Shown: piece after piece, positions 1 through 6,075 of the stretch
How the letters are laid out: each line of letters opens with the position of its first letter
Numbering within the stretch: the stretch's first letter is position 1
Assembly: GCA_021545595.1 (NCBI GenBank)
Contig: JAJRVG010000134.1
Location: 1 to 7,092, forward strand
DNA length: 7,092 nucleotides
Direction: 5' to 3'
From: Zetaproteobacteria bacterium
GTDB taxonomy: Bacteria > Pseudomonadota > Zetaproteobacteria > Mariprofundales > Mariprofundaceae
Notes under the pieces: generated by a model
What the model was told of the DNA's origin: nothing
The model's input: the letters and a program-made list of their open reading frames with translations, nothing else
The model's database searches: none
Made by a program: the position numbers and the translations under genes

Positions 1-242
1 GAGGTCAGGTAATTGGCGGGCTGGATGAAGTTGAAGCTGCCGGTGTGACCGTTTTCCATGCGGGCACCTCTGAGAAAGATGGCCGGATTGTTAACAGTGG
101 TGGGCGTGTACTGGGCATCACCGCACTGGGTAGAACCGTTTGCGAAGCTCAGGCTACGGTGTATGGGGCGCTGGAGAAGCTTGACTGGCCGGGCGGTTTC
201 TATCGCAGGGATGTCGGTTTCAGGGCGATTGAGCGCGAATAG
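1..242 (+). CDS. purD: Phosphoribosylamine--glycine ligase, C-terminal fragment (5' end outside window)
   Basis: This is the last ~79 residues of PurD (GAR synthetase), the cytosolic ATP-grasp enzyme that joins phosphoribosylamine to glycine in purine synthesis. Reading from base 3, the fragment carries the family's C-terminal signature in order: GQVIGGLDE, then VFHAGT, GGRVLGITALG, and the closing YRRDVGFRAIE before a TAG stop at 240-242. The conserved sequence begins upstream of the GTG at 45, so that codon is internal and not a start. The gene is partial only because the window begins inside it. The next gene, purE, belongs to the same pathway, 136 bases downstream. The hairpin that starts at the stop codon may end or attenuate its transcript. 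Confidence 0.95.
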   Translation, partial: GQVIGGLDEVEAAGVTVFHAGTSEKDGRIVNSGGRVLGITALGRTVCEAQATVYGALEKLDWPGGFYRRDVGFRAIERE

Positions 243-258
243 AAGCCGTTTGGCTTTT
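241..258 (+). terminator. Weak hairpin at the end of purD, possible terminator
   Basis: Bases 243-247 (AAGCC) pair with 252-256 (GGCTT) around a four-base loop, and the stem extends by a G-U and an A-U pair to 241-258. The U-rich part is consumed by the stem and the following bases are GCTCTGG, not a clean U tract. It is therefore a poor intrinsic terminator and may only be a coincidental fold. Confidence 0.28.
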
Positions 259-269
259 GCTCTGGCGAT

Positions 270-300
270 TTGATTGATTCGCAAAATATATGAATATATT
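270..300 (+). promoter_or_regulatory. purE: Possible sigma70-like promoter upstream of purE
   Basis: TTGATT at 270-275 resembles a -35 box and TATATT at 295-300 matches five of six -10 bases. The 19-base spacer is longer than the preferred 17, and the AT-rich region offers other choices (a second TTGATT at 274-279 gives a 15-base spacer). I see no PurR-type palindrome here. The assignment rests only on box similarity and position upstream of purE. Confidence 0.22.
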
Positions 301-321
301 TTACTTGAAGCATACGATAAA

Positions 322-353
322 ATACGGTTTTATCTTACTCACAAAAGCCGTAT
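322..353 (+). other. AT-rich inverted repeat in the purE leader
   Basis: ATACGG at 322-327 pairs with CCGTAT at 348-353, and TTTT at 328-331 pairs with AAAA at 343-346, with G347 bulged and an 11-base loop. That makes a ten-pair stem ending 25 bases before the purE start and just upstream of its ribosome binding site. It could be a terminator for purD, a leader structure for purE or an operator. The following sequence (ATTTATATG) is AT-rich but not a U tract. If it terminated, purE would lack an obvious downstream promoter, so I slightly favour a leader or operator role. Confidence 0.3.
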
Positions 354-378
354 ATTTATATGCGGAAAGGGGCGGTAG

Positions 379-843
379 ATGGAAAATATTAAAGTTCTGA
401 TTTTGATGGGTAGTAAAAGTGATCTCCCAATCATGGAAAAGACAAGTGCGCTGCTTGATTCCTATGGCATAGCGAATAAAACATTGATCCGTTCGGCTCA
501 CCGTACACCTGAGGCAACGGCTCAGGCGGTCAGGGATGCTGAAGCTGCCGGCTGTCAGGTATTCGTCTGCGCAGCAGGCATGGCAGCACATCTTGCCGGT
601 GCTGTCGCGTCCAAAACGATCAAACCTGTGATTGGTGTGCCCATCGCTTCAGGCCCACTGGACGGGCAGGATGCACTTCTTTCTACAGTGATGATGCCTC
701 CTGACATTCCGGTTGCGACGGTTGCTGTTAACGGTGCGAAGAATGCAGGCATTCTGGCTATTCAGATGCTGGCACAAAATGATGAGGCTCTGGCAGAGAA
801 GCTGAAAGAGACCCGTGCAGCCCAAGCTGTTCCCCAGGACTAG
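379..843 (+). CDS. purE: N5-carboxyaminoimidazole ribonucleotide mutase (class I PurE)
   Basis: PurE converts N5-CAIR to CAIR in de novo purine synthesis as a cytosolic octamer. The 154-residue length fits a single-domain bacterial PurE. Visible motifs are GSKSD (11-15), SAHRTP (39-44) whose His41 corresponds to the catalytic histidine, AGMAAHLAG (66-74) with His71, VIGVP (84-88), DALLS (98-102) and PVATVAVNGAKNAG (111-124). The AAHLAG loop marks the class I type, which works with PurK; the class II AIR carboxylases have a different loop. The ATG follows a purine-rich ribosome binding site at 364-375 (GGAAAGGGGCGG). purK is not the next gene. The 3' end overlaps the TsaC-like gene by 29 bases, suggesting the two are cotranscribed. 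The identification is secure. Confidence 0.98.
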   Translation: MENIKVLILMGSKSDLPIMEKTSALLDSYGIANKTLIRSAHRTPEATAQAVRDAEAAGCQVFVCAAGMAAHLAGAVASKTIKPVIGVPIASGPLDGQDALLSTVMMPPDIPVATVAVNGAKNAGILAIQMLAQNDEALAEKLKETRAAQAVPQD

Positions 844-1411
844 CCGAAAACTCAATTCACTTCGGGTAGCCCCCCTGTTAAAACAGGGAGGGTTGATCGG
901 ACACTACACATCCACACTTCCCGGTATGGCGTGCCTGCCAGAAAGCAGACAAGCCATTCAGAGAATGCAGCGTTTTAAGAGGCGCAAAGAACCTTTCCTG
1001 CTTCTGGCAGATTCAAAACAGGCAGCCAGAAAATATATTCGCTGGTACCCGGGCTCTCTGCGCAGGCTCATCAAAACCCAATGGCCCGGCCACACAACCC
1101 TGGTGGTTCCCGGTAGACCGGGGTTGCCTGCAATCTGTTATCAAAAGGGGATGCTGGCAATTCGTGTTGATGCGGATGCTGCATGTAGAAGGCTGGCACG
1201 TGCTTGTGGTGGCGTGCTGCTTTCCAGTAGTTTGAACAGAAGGGGTGGCATTGTTCGCAGACCCTGCTATGGGGTACAGATGAGATGGCACAGTTTTTTG
1301 TCTGGCAGGGCCAACATGGGTGTGAGTGGTGGGGAAGCGTCCGTTATCTGCCGGGCTGACCACAGGGGCACGCAGACAATCCGCCAAACAGAGGTAAAAA
1401 CCACGCCTTAA
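815..1411 (+). CDS. Divergent TsaC/YrdC/Sua5-family protein with degenerate threonine-binding motif
   Basis: This 198-residue protein can be followed along its whole length against E. coli TsaC, which makes threonylcarbamoyl-AMP from threonine, bicarbonate and ATP for tRNA t6A37. Matching blocks are GGLIGHYTSTLPGMAC (25-40), FKRRKEPFLLLA (54-65), WPGHTTLVVP (90-99), LAIRVD (114-119), SSSLN (137-141) and the C-terminal GGEASVICR (172-180). The usual YPT(E/D)T(V/A)(Y/F)G(L/V)GC motif, which contacts threonine and ATP, has become HYTSTLPGMAC, and STSANxSG has become SSSLNRRGG. The nucleotide-side Ser/Asn, the KxR element and the central Arg are kept. The start is a GTG inside purE with a modest AAAGAG upstream; no other start retains the N-terminal helix. 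No frameshift or internal stop is seen, so it is a diverged but intact gene. It may be an authentic TsaC, a YciO-like paralogue, or an RNA-binding relative; the protein is arginine-rich. Confidence 0.83.
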   Translation: MQPKLFPRTSRKLNSLRVAPLLKQGGLIGHYTSTLPGMACLPESRQAIQRMQRFKRRKEPFLLLADSKQAARKYIRWYPGSLRRLIKTQWPGHTTLVVPGRPGLPAICYQKGMLAIRVDADAACRRLARACGGVLLSSSLNRRGGIVRRPCYGVQMRWHSFLSGRANMGVSGGEASVICRADHRGTQTIRQTEVKTTP

Positions 1412-1468
1412 TGTTTTGCCGGTGTTATGTCATGATGCGCCCGTCGTCAGGTTTGGCGCGGGGGAAAG

Positions 1469-1567
1469 ATGATATATATTTTACTATTGGCGTTGATAAT
1501 GATGGTTTTTGCCATGCTGCTGCATGACCAGACTGCTGATGCGGCATGCCGTTACCGATTATCTTAA
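1469..1567 (+). CDS. Putative 32-residue hydrophobic small protein
   Basis: An ATG at 1469 sits directly after a strong ribosome binding site (GGGGGAAAG, 1460-1468), though the spacing is very short. It opens a frame of 32 codons to TAA at 1565-1567. Residues 1-18 (MIYILLLALIMMVFAMLL) form a continuous hydrophobic stretch able to span the membrane or act as a signal sequence, followed by a short polar tail with an Asp-Gln-Thr-Ala-Asp segment, one Cys (27) and two Arg. It ends 81 bases before resB on the same strand. I recognise no family. The case for coding is the Shine-Dalgarno plus the hydrophobic run, and chance is a real alternative for a frame this short in an AT-rich gap. If real, it could be a membrane micro-protein linked to cytochrome assembly, which is inference only. 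Confidence 0.4.
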   Translation: MIYILLLALIMMVFAMLLHDQTADAACRYRLS

Positions 1568-1589
1568 GACCCTATAAAGAGTATATATT
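1552..1589 (+). promoter_or_regulatory. resB: Possible promoter region for the resB cluster
   Basis: The stretch before resB contains two -10-like hexamers, TATAAA at 1573-1578 and TATATT at 1584-1589. TTACCG at 1552-1557 could serve as a -35 for the first with a 15-base spacer, which is short. No clean consensus pair exists. Because the following five genes are so closely packed, the 237-base gap at 1412-1648 is the natural place for their promoter, but the exact boxes are uncertain. Confidence 0.22.
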
Positions 1590-1590
1590 C

Positions 1591-1608
1591 AACACGGAGA
1601 CCGGTGTT
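1591..1608 (+). other. Small hairpin in the resB leader
   Basis: AACAC (1591-1595) pairs with GTGTT (1604-1608) and GG (1596-1597) with CC (1601-1602), leaving a bulged G at 1603 and a three-base AGA loop. There is no U tract after it, so it is not an intrinsic terminator. It lies 40 bases before the resB start and could be an operator half-site pair or an mRNA 5' structure. It may equally be fortuitous. Confidence 0.25.
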
Positions 1609-1648
1609 ATCATAGTACCCGATTTTCAGTTCGACACAGGATTTTTAC

Positions 1649-3322
1649 ATGCCTCAATTGTATAAGAGCATAAAGCCCTTCTTGTTACGCTTTGCCTCCA
1701 TGCCGCTGGCGATTGTATTGCTGATGGTTCTGGCCATCGCATCAATGATCGGAACCGTGCTGCTGCAAAATCAGGAGCAGGCCGATTATCTCACCCAGTT
1801 CGGGCCGGTCTGGTACTGGGTCTTCAGAGGCCTTGGGCTGTTCGATATGTACCACGCATGGTGGTTTATCGGTCTGCTCGGTTTTTTGATGACATCATTG
1901 GCTTTCTGTCTTTGGCACAATGTGCCACGTATGCTCAAGGAGATGCGTTCCCGCAAGGTGAAGCTCACCGACCATGCATGGAAGCGAATGCAGCATACCC
2001 ATAAATTGACACTCCCTGACAGGGATATGGAGGCAGTGGCAGGGAAGGTGGAGAAGATTACCGGATGGCAGTGGCTCACCTATCAGGAGAAGGGGTTCAC
2101 CTATCTGCGTGGAGACAGGGGGCGTTACCATAAATGGGGCTACATCCTTGTACACTCTGCTCTGCTGATTGTGCTGATTGGCGGCTGGATGAGCGTACAG
2201 TTTGGTTTTCGGGGTAATATGGCTGTGCCGGAAGGCGGTATGGAGAGTCGAATCAGCTATGTGAAAGGAACCGGCTCCGAGTCTCTTGATATGCCATTTA
2301 AAGTACGCTGCAACAGCTTTGAGATCAATTTCTTTCCAACCGGGGCACCAAAGGAGTTCCGCAGTAATCTGACAATTATCGATCAGGGGAAAGAGGTTCT
2401 TACCTCTGATATTATTGTAAATGAGCCGCTCTACTACAGGGGCGTGAGAATCTATCAGGCATCGTTCGGCGATGGTGGCTCAAAGATAGGTCTAAAGCTC
2501 TTCAGGCTCGATGGTTCTAAGCGGGTTGATGTTGTTAAGAGCGAAGTCTACAAGACCTATACTGATGCTGAGAGCGGCATCTCTATGGAGATTACCGATT
2601 TTAAGCCGTTCAATGTTGAAAACATGGCCGCACCCGGGGAGCCGAAAAAATTCCAGGATATCGGCCCTGCGGTCGATTTTGTTCTGCGCGGCCCCGGATT
2701 GAAGCCGGTGAAGGTGCGCAGCTTTATGAACCCCTTCATTGTTAATGGACAGAATCAGGGTTCACTGATGATGATCTCTCTGACCGGAGACAATCGTGAT
2801 TTCCAATCATTTTTTCTTGGACCTGATCTGACCAAACCTAAGGAGTGGGAGCTCTTTCATGCCTTTAGTAAAAAGAGTTCCGGGATTGCCGACGGTGGTG
2901 GTATTGAGGTATTTAAGGCGGCTGTCAGTGAAGTTTACGGTGATAAGATGCCTGATGATTTCAGGGATGTTGGCATACGTACTTTGCAGGGGATGCAAAT
3001 GCTTCCAAGTCTGCCATGGCCCTTTATTCCGTTGCTCGATGATTACGATCAGGTCTACTATACAGGCCTTCAGCTTGCCCGTGACCCCGGCATGAACGTG
3101 GTCTGGAGCGGTAGCGCACTGCTGGTTATGGGACTTTGTATCATGCTCTATATCTCACACCGTAAGGTCTGGCTGGTGATAGAGGCGCGGGAGAGGGGTA
3201 TGCGTATTCGTGTTGCAGGCCTGGCAAATCGGAATCTGATGGCCTTTGATAGCGAATTTAATGATCTGTTAAGAGATCTGGAAGATAATCTGGGGCTTTC
3301 ACAACAAGGAGCATCAGTATGA
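1649..3322 (+). CDS. resB: Cytochrome c biogenesis protein ResB (Ccs1/CcsB), System II
   Basis: ResB is the partner of CcsA in the inner-membrane synthetase that carries haem to the periplasm and attaches it to CXXCH apocytochromes. The 557-residue protein shows the family layout: three N-terminal membrane segments (about 18-39, 70-89, 162-181), a large periplasmic domain (about 185-480), a final membrane segment (about 484-502) and a cytoplasmic tail. The hallmark NEPLYYRGVRIYQASFGD lies at 258-275, and LQLARDPGMNVVWSG (474-488) enters the last helix. His69, at the start of the second helix, is a good candidate for the conserved membrane haem ligand; His169 in helix 3 and His504 after helix 4 are also notable. 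The ATG has AGGA seven bases upstream (1638-1641). The stop overlaps the ccsA start by four bases (ATGA), which points to translational coupling. No thioredoxin-like ResA or CcdA gene is in the window. Confidence 0.97.
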   Translation: MPQLYKSIKPFLLRFASMPLAIVLLMVLAIASMIGTVLLQNQEQADYLTQFGPVWYWVFRGLGLFDMYHAWWFIGLLGFLMTSLAFCLWHNVPRMLKEMRSRKVKLTDHAWKRMQHTHKLTLPDRDMEAVAGKVEKITGWQWLTYQEKGFTYLRGDRGRYHKWGYILVHSALLIVLIGGWMSVQFGFRGNMAVPEGGMESRISYVKGTGSESLDMPFKVRCNSFEINFFPTGAPKEFRSNLTIIDQGKEVLTSDIIVNEPLYYRGVRIYQASFGDGGSKIGLKLFRLDGSKRVDVVKSEVYKTYTDAESGISMEITDFKPFNVENMAAPGEPKKFQDIGPAVDFVLRGPGLKPVKVRSFMNPFIVNGQNQGSLMMISLTGDNRDFQSFFLGPDLTKPKEWELFHAFSKKSSGIADGGGIEVFKAAVSEVYGDKMPDDFRDVGIRTLQGMQMLPSLPWPFIPLLDDYDQVYYTGLQLARDPGMNVVWSGSALLVMGLCIMLYISHRKVWLVIEARERGMRIRVAGLANRNLMAFDSEFNDLLRDLEDNLGLSQQGASV

Positions 3323-4551
3323 CAGCAATAGCACTATCCGGTTTTTTCGGCACTATTCAGCAAGGGCGTGTCACGCATATCCGTTTCTGGACATATATTG
3401 GATTTTTTGCCGGTGCTGCGGCATTGGCATTCTTTGGTGACAGTGGTTATGACGAAGATGGATTTCTGATACGCTTTTTAAGTATGCAGGGTGTGATCTG
3501 GGGCGGTGCGGGAGCACTGCTTGGTCTGGGGCTCTCCTTTGCAACAGGGAAGTCCGGCCAGCGGAGTCCGTCTTTCATAGAGAACAGCGTGCCATGGCTC
3601 GATGGCCTGTTGCTGATGATGCTTTTGATGGCGGCGTTTACACTGCTGGAGCCCCATGAAGCGCTGATATCCTATGAAGACCAGTCCAACCTGATATCTG
3701 GCAGGATTGTGATGGCGATGAACCTGCTGTTTCTGTTTTCGGCAGTATGTTACATCATGTACCTGTTTGCCCCTGAGTCATTTATTGGAAAGATGGCGAC
3801 CATGGCAGCTTGGGGTGGTGTCTATGCAGGGGGAACATCACTGTTCCTGCGCTGGTATGAATCTTACCTGTTTCTGAATGGTGATATTGGGCATGCGCCG
3901 GTCTCCAATCTCTACGAGGTATTTATTCTTCTTTTCTGTGTTACATCGAGTATCTACCTGACATTTGAGCGCCGCTATCAGGCCAAGGCTATGGGGGCAT
4001 TTGTCATGGTTCTGGTTTCAGCCGGTGTGTTTTTTGGTATCTGGCTGGACTCAATCGGCCAGGCTGATATCAAACCACTGGTTCCGGCTCTGCAGTCGTA
4101 CTGGATGAAGATTCATGTGCCGTTGAACTTTGTTGGCTACGGATCTTTTGCTGTCGCCTGTGCTGCAGGCATGGCATGGCTCTTCCGCGAACGCCTTGAA
4201 CGCAGGGGCAGTGCCTCCATGTTGAAAATTTTCCCATCACTGGATCAGCTTGACCAGTTGGCATATAAGGCTATTGCTGTCGGTTTTCCTGCATTTACGC
4301 TGGCAACCATTCTGGGTGCGGCGTGGGCTGCAGAGGCGTGGGGCGGCTACTGGTCCTGGGACCCGAAAGAGACCTGGGCACTGATTGTGTGGCTGTTTTA
4401 CGGTGCATATCTGCATGTCCGCATCTCCCACGGCTGGAGTGGTAAAACACTGGCCGTGTGGGCCGTGGCTGGCTTTCTGGTCACCCTCTTCTGTTTTGTT
4501 GGCGTGAATATGTACCTCTCCGGACTTCACTCCTATGGTCGCCTGGCCTGA
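3319..4551 (+). CDS. ccsA: Cytochrome c biogenesis protein CcsA (ResC), haem handling, System II
   Basis: CcsA is the multi-spanning haem-handling half of the System II cytochrome c synthetase. The 410-residue protein has roughly ten or eleven hydrophobic segments, including about 21-40, 57-75, 94-111, 129-150, 199-215, 225-243, 267-289, 318-337, 351-367 and 376-397. The tryptophan-rich WWD signature WGGYWSWDPKETWAL (341-355) binds external haem. Flanking histidines fit the family plan: His266 before it (KIHVPLN) and His404 after it (GLHSYG) as periplasmic axial ligands, and His366 in the intervening helix as a membrane haem ligand. GHAPVSNLYE (191-200) is another typical block. Length is close to bacterial ResC. 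The ATG overlaps the resB stop and has AAGGAG seven bases upstream (3306-3311). galU follows after 22 bases. This labelling of the histidines is by family knowledge and spacing, not alignment. Confidence 0.97.
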   Translation: MTAIALSGFFGTIQQGRVTHIRFWTYIGFFAGAAALAFFGDSGYDEDGFLIRFLSMQGVIWGGAGALLGLGLSFATGKSGQRSPSFIENSVPWLDGLLLMMLLMAAFTLLEPHEALISYEDQSNLISGRIVMAMNLLFLFSAVCYIMYLFAPESFIGKMATMAAWGGVYAGGTSLFLRWYESYLFLNGDIGHAPVSNLYEVFILLFCVTSSIYLTFERRYQAKAMGAFVMVLVSAGVFFGIWLDSIGQADIKPLVPALQSYWMKIHVPLNFVGYGSFAVACAAGMAWLFRERLERRGSASMLKIFPSLDQLDQLAYKAIAVGFPAFTLATILGAAWAAEAWGGYWSWDPKETWALIVWLFYGAYLHVRISHGWSGKTLAVWAVAGFLVTLFCFVGVNMYLSGLHSYGRLA

Positions 4552-4555
4552 TTTG

Positions 4556-4570
4556 AAAAAAAGGGGGGAA
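4556..4570 (+). promoter_or_regulatory. galU: galU ribosome binding site in an A7G6 homopolymer
   Basis: Seven A (4556-4562) run straight into six G (4563-4568) and then AA, three bases before the galU ATG. The G-rich part pairs well with the 16S anti-Shine-Dalgarno. This site decides the start at 4574 over the upstream GTG. Two adjacent homopolymers are also prone to polymerase or sequencing slippage. Confidence 0.6.
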
Positions 4571-4573
4571 TCA

Positions 4574-5437
4574 ATGAGACGCCCGTTACGTAAGGTGATT
4601 TTCCCCGCTGCGGGGATGGGGACCAGGTTCCTGCCTGCGACCAAGGCAACGCCGAAAGAGATGTTACCCATTGTTGATAAGCCGCTGATTCAATATGGTG
4701 TCGAAGAGGCGCTGGCGGCGGGAATGGGTAAAGTGATCATGGTTACGGGGCGTGGTAAACGTGCCATTGAGGATCACTTTGATATTTCTGCAGAACTGGA
4801 ATCCAACCTCAACGAAACAGGTAAGCATGCCCTTTATGAAACGGTTTCTGCGGTTTCACGGATGGTTGAGATCTCCTATGTTCGACAGAAGCACGCACTT
4901 GGCCTAGGCCACGCCGTACTCTGTGCAGCCCCCTGGGTGGGTGATGAGTGTTTCGGCGTCTCTCTTGCCGATGAGCTGATCATCTCTGATGTCTCGGCAA
5001 TGCAGCAGTTAAGAGAGGTGTATGAGCAGACGGGGGGCTCAGTTATTGGCCTTGCACATGTACCTGAAACCGAGGTGAACCGGTACGGTATGGTGGACGC
5101 GGTGGAAGAGGACGGACTGCTTCGGCTCAGGGATATGGTTGAGAAGCCTGCCGTTGGAGAATCACCATCCGACATGGCCATGATCGGTCGCTATATTTTC
5201 ACACCACGGCTACTGGAACTTCTGGCTTCTACCGAGCGGGGTATTGGTGGTGAGATTCAGCTCACCGATGCTATTGCGCGTCTGGCTCACGAAGAGCCTG
5301 TCTATGGCGTATTGATTGAGGGTGAGCGTTTTGATGCGGGGAATCCGCTGGGCTTTTTGACAGCCAATACCATTTTGGGACTGCGACATCCTGAATTCGG
5401 GGATGCACTGCGCTCCATTATTAAGAAAAACCTTTGA
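4574..5437 (+). CDS. galU: UTP--glucose-1-phosphate uridylyltransferase (UDP-glucose pyrophosphorylase)
   Basis: GalU makes UDP-glucose from UTP and glucose-1-phosphate in the cytosol, feeding lipopolysaccharide, capsule and exopolysaccharide synthesis. The 287 residues match the usual length. The nucleotide-binding start FPAAGMGTRFLPATKATPKE (10-29), then MLPIVDKPLIQYGVEE (30-45), VRQKHALGLGHAVLCA (103-118), the metal-site LADEL (131-135, in place of the common LPDDL), VEKP (189-192), GRYIF (205-209), GGEIQLTDAI (225-234) and ERFDAGNPLGF (251-261) are all present. I place the start at the ATG at 4574 because a strong AAGGGGGGAA precedes it at 4561-4570. An upstream GTG at 4535, inside ccsA, would add 13 unconserved residues. 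The stop overlaps the tsaB start. Why galU sits between cytochrome and tRNA-modification genes is not clear. Confidence 0.96.
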   Translation: MRRPLRKVIFPAAGMGTRFLPATKATPKEMLPIVDKPLIQYGVEEALAAGMGKVIMVTGRGKRAIEDHFDISAELESNLNETGKHALYETVSAVSRMVEISYVRQKHALGLGHAVLCAAPWVGDECFGVSLADELIISDVSAMQQLREVYEQTGGSVIGLAHVPETEVNRYGMVDAVEEDGLLRLRDMVEKPAVGESPSDMAMIGRYIFTPRLLELLASTERGIGGEIQLTDAIARLAHEEPVYGVLIEGERFDAGNPLGFLTANTILGLRHPEFGDALRSIIKKNL

Positions 5438-6075
5438 ACTATCCATTGCTGGCACTTGATGCCGCCCATGGCAGGGGAAGTGCTGTCCTGCTGTTTGCGG
5501 ATGGGAAAATGCTTACCGCAGAGAGTGAAGGTGATCGATCCCACTCCCGCACACTTGTGCCGATGCTGGAAGGGCTCTTGAGTCGGGCAGACCTTGGGTG
5601 GTCTGATCTTCGCATGCTGGCGCTTGGCATCGGCCCGGGCTCATTTACCGGTCTGCGTATTGCGGCCGCAACCTTTGCCGGTATCAACGCATCACTAGCT
5701 CTACCGATACTGTCGGTCTCATCGCTGGCCATTACTGCTGCTCAGGCGGAGTGTGATGATGCGCTGTGGGTGCTTGAAGATGCACGGGCGGGAGAGGTAT
5801 TTGTCGGTCATTATCAAAGCTGCAGGGCTATCACGGATGATTGCTGTATCAGCTGGGAGTCAGTGAAGAAAGAAAATTCTGCAAGCTATGTGGCGGTTTC
5901 GACACCGCCTCTGCCACTGTGGGGGTGGCAACGGCTGGAGATGCCATTTGCCCGAACAGAGGCACTGGCAAGGGTGGTCCGGGAGGCAATTCGGGATGTG
6001 AAGCAGGGTGATCTGCCAGGATATGTTCAGCCAGCCTATCTCCAGATATCTCAGGCCGAGAGGAATCTTAAATGA
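5434..6075 (+). CDS. tsaB: tRNA threonylcarbamoyladenosine biosynthesis protein TsaB
   Basis: TsaB is the ASKHA-fold partner of TsaD and TsaE in the complex that transfers the threonylcarbamoyl group to A37 of ANN-decoding tRNAs. The 213 residues include the N-terminal LLALDAA strand (5-11), RSHSRTLVPML (35-45), the diagnostic ALGIGPGSFTGLRIAAAT (63-80), DARAGEVFVGHY (116-127, the usual DARxGEVY) and the C-terminal VQPAYLQ (198-204). The TsaD metal-binding His motif is absent, as expected for TsaB. The likely start is TTG at 5434, overlapping the galU TGA by four bases. An alternative TTG at 5446 would cut into the first beta strand. No good ribosome binding site is visible, so translation probably depends on coupling to galU. 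rimI, a frequent neighbour of tsaB, is not next; a phosphatase gene is. Confidence 0.95.
   Translation: MNYPLLALDAAHGRGSAVLLFADGKMLTAESEGDRSHSRTLVPMLEGLLSRADLGWSDLRMLALGIGPGSFTGLRIAAATFAGINASLALPILSVSSLAITAAQAECDDALWVLEDARAGEVFVGHYQSCRAITDDCCISWESVKKENSASYVAVSTPPLPLWGWQRLEMPFARTEALARVVREAIRDVKQGDLPGYVQPAYLQISQAERNLK

Noticed and set aside
290..400. A 36-codon frame starting ATG at 290 in the purD-purE gap and running into purE
   Set aside because: No ribosome binding site precedes it, it overlaps purE out of frame, and its composition only reflects the AT-rich spacer.
1013..1387. Minus-strand 124-codon frame opposite the TsaC-like gene
   Set aside because: It shows no recognisable motif, and the plus strand matches the TsaC family across the same stretch.
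815..1411. The TsaC-like gene as a pseudogene
   Set aside because: The frame is open from start to end with all blocks in order and spacing like E. coli TsaC; only motif residues have changed.
1437..1459. GCGCC/GGCGC inverted repeat as a terminator after the TsaC-like gene
   Set aside because: The stem has only five pairs with a 13-base loop and is followed by GGGGGAAAG, not a U tract.
4535..4573. Upstream GTG start giving GalU 13 extra residues
   Set aside because: The extra residues are not part of the GalU family, lie within ccsA, and have no ribosome site, whereas the ATG at 4574 follows a strong one.
4237..4671. Minus-strand 144-codon frame across the ccsA/galU junction
   Set aside because: It lies opposite the conserved WWD region of ccsA and the start of galU; it is a shadow of those genes.
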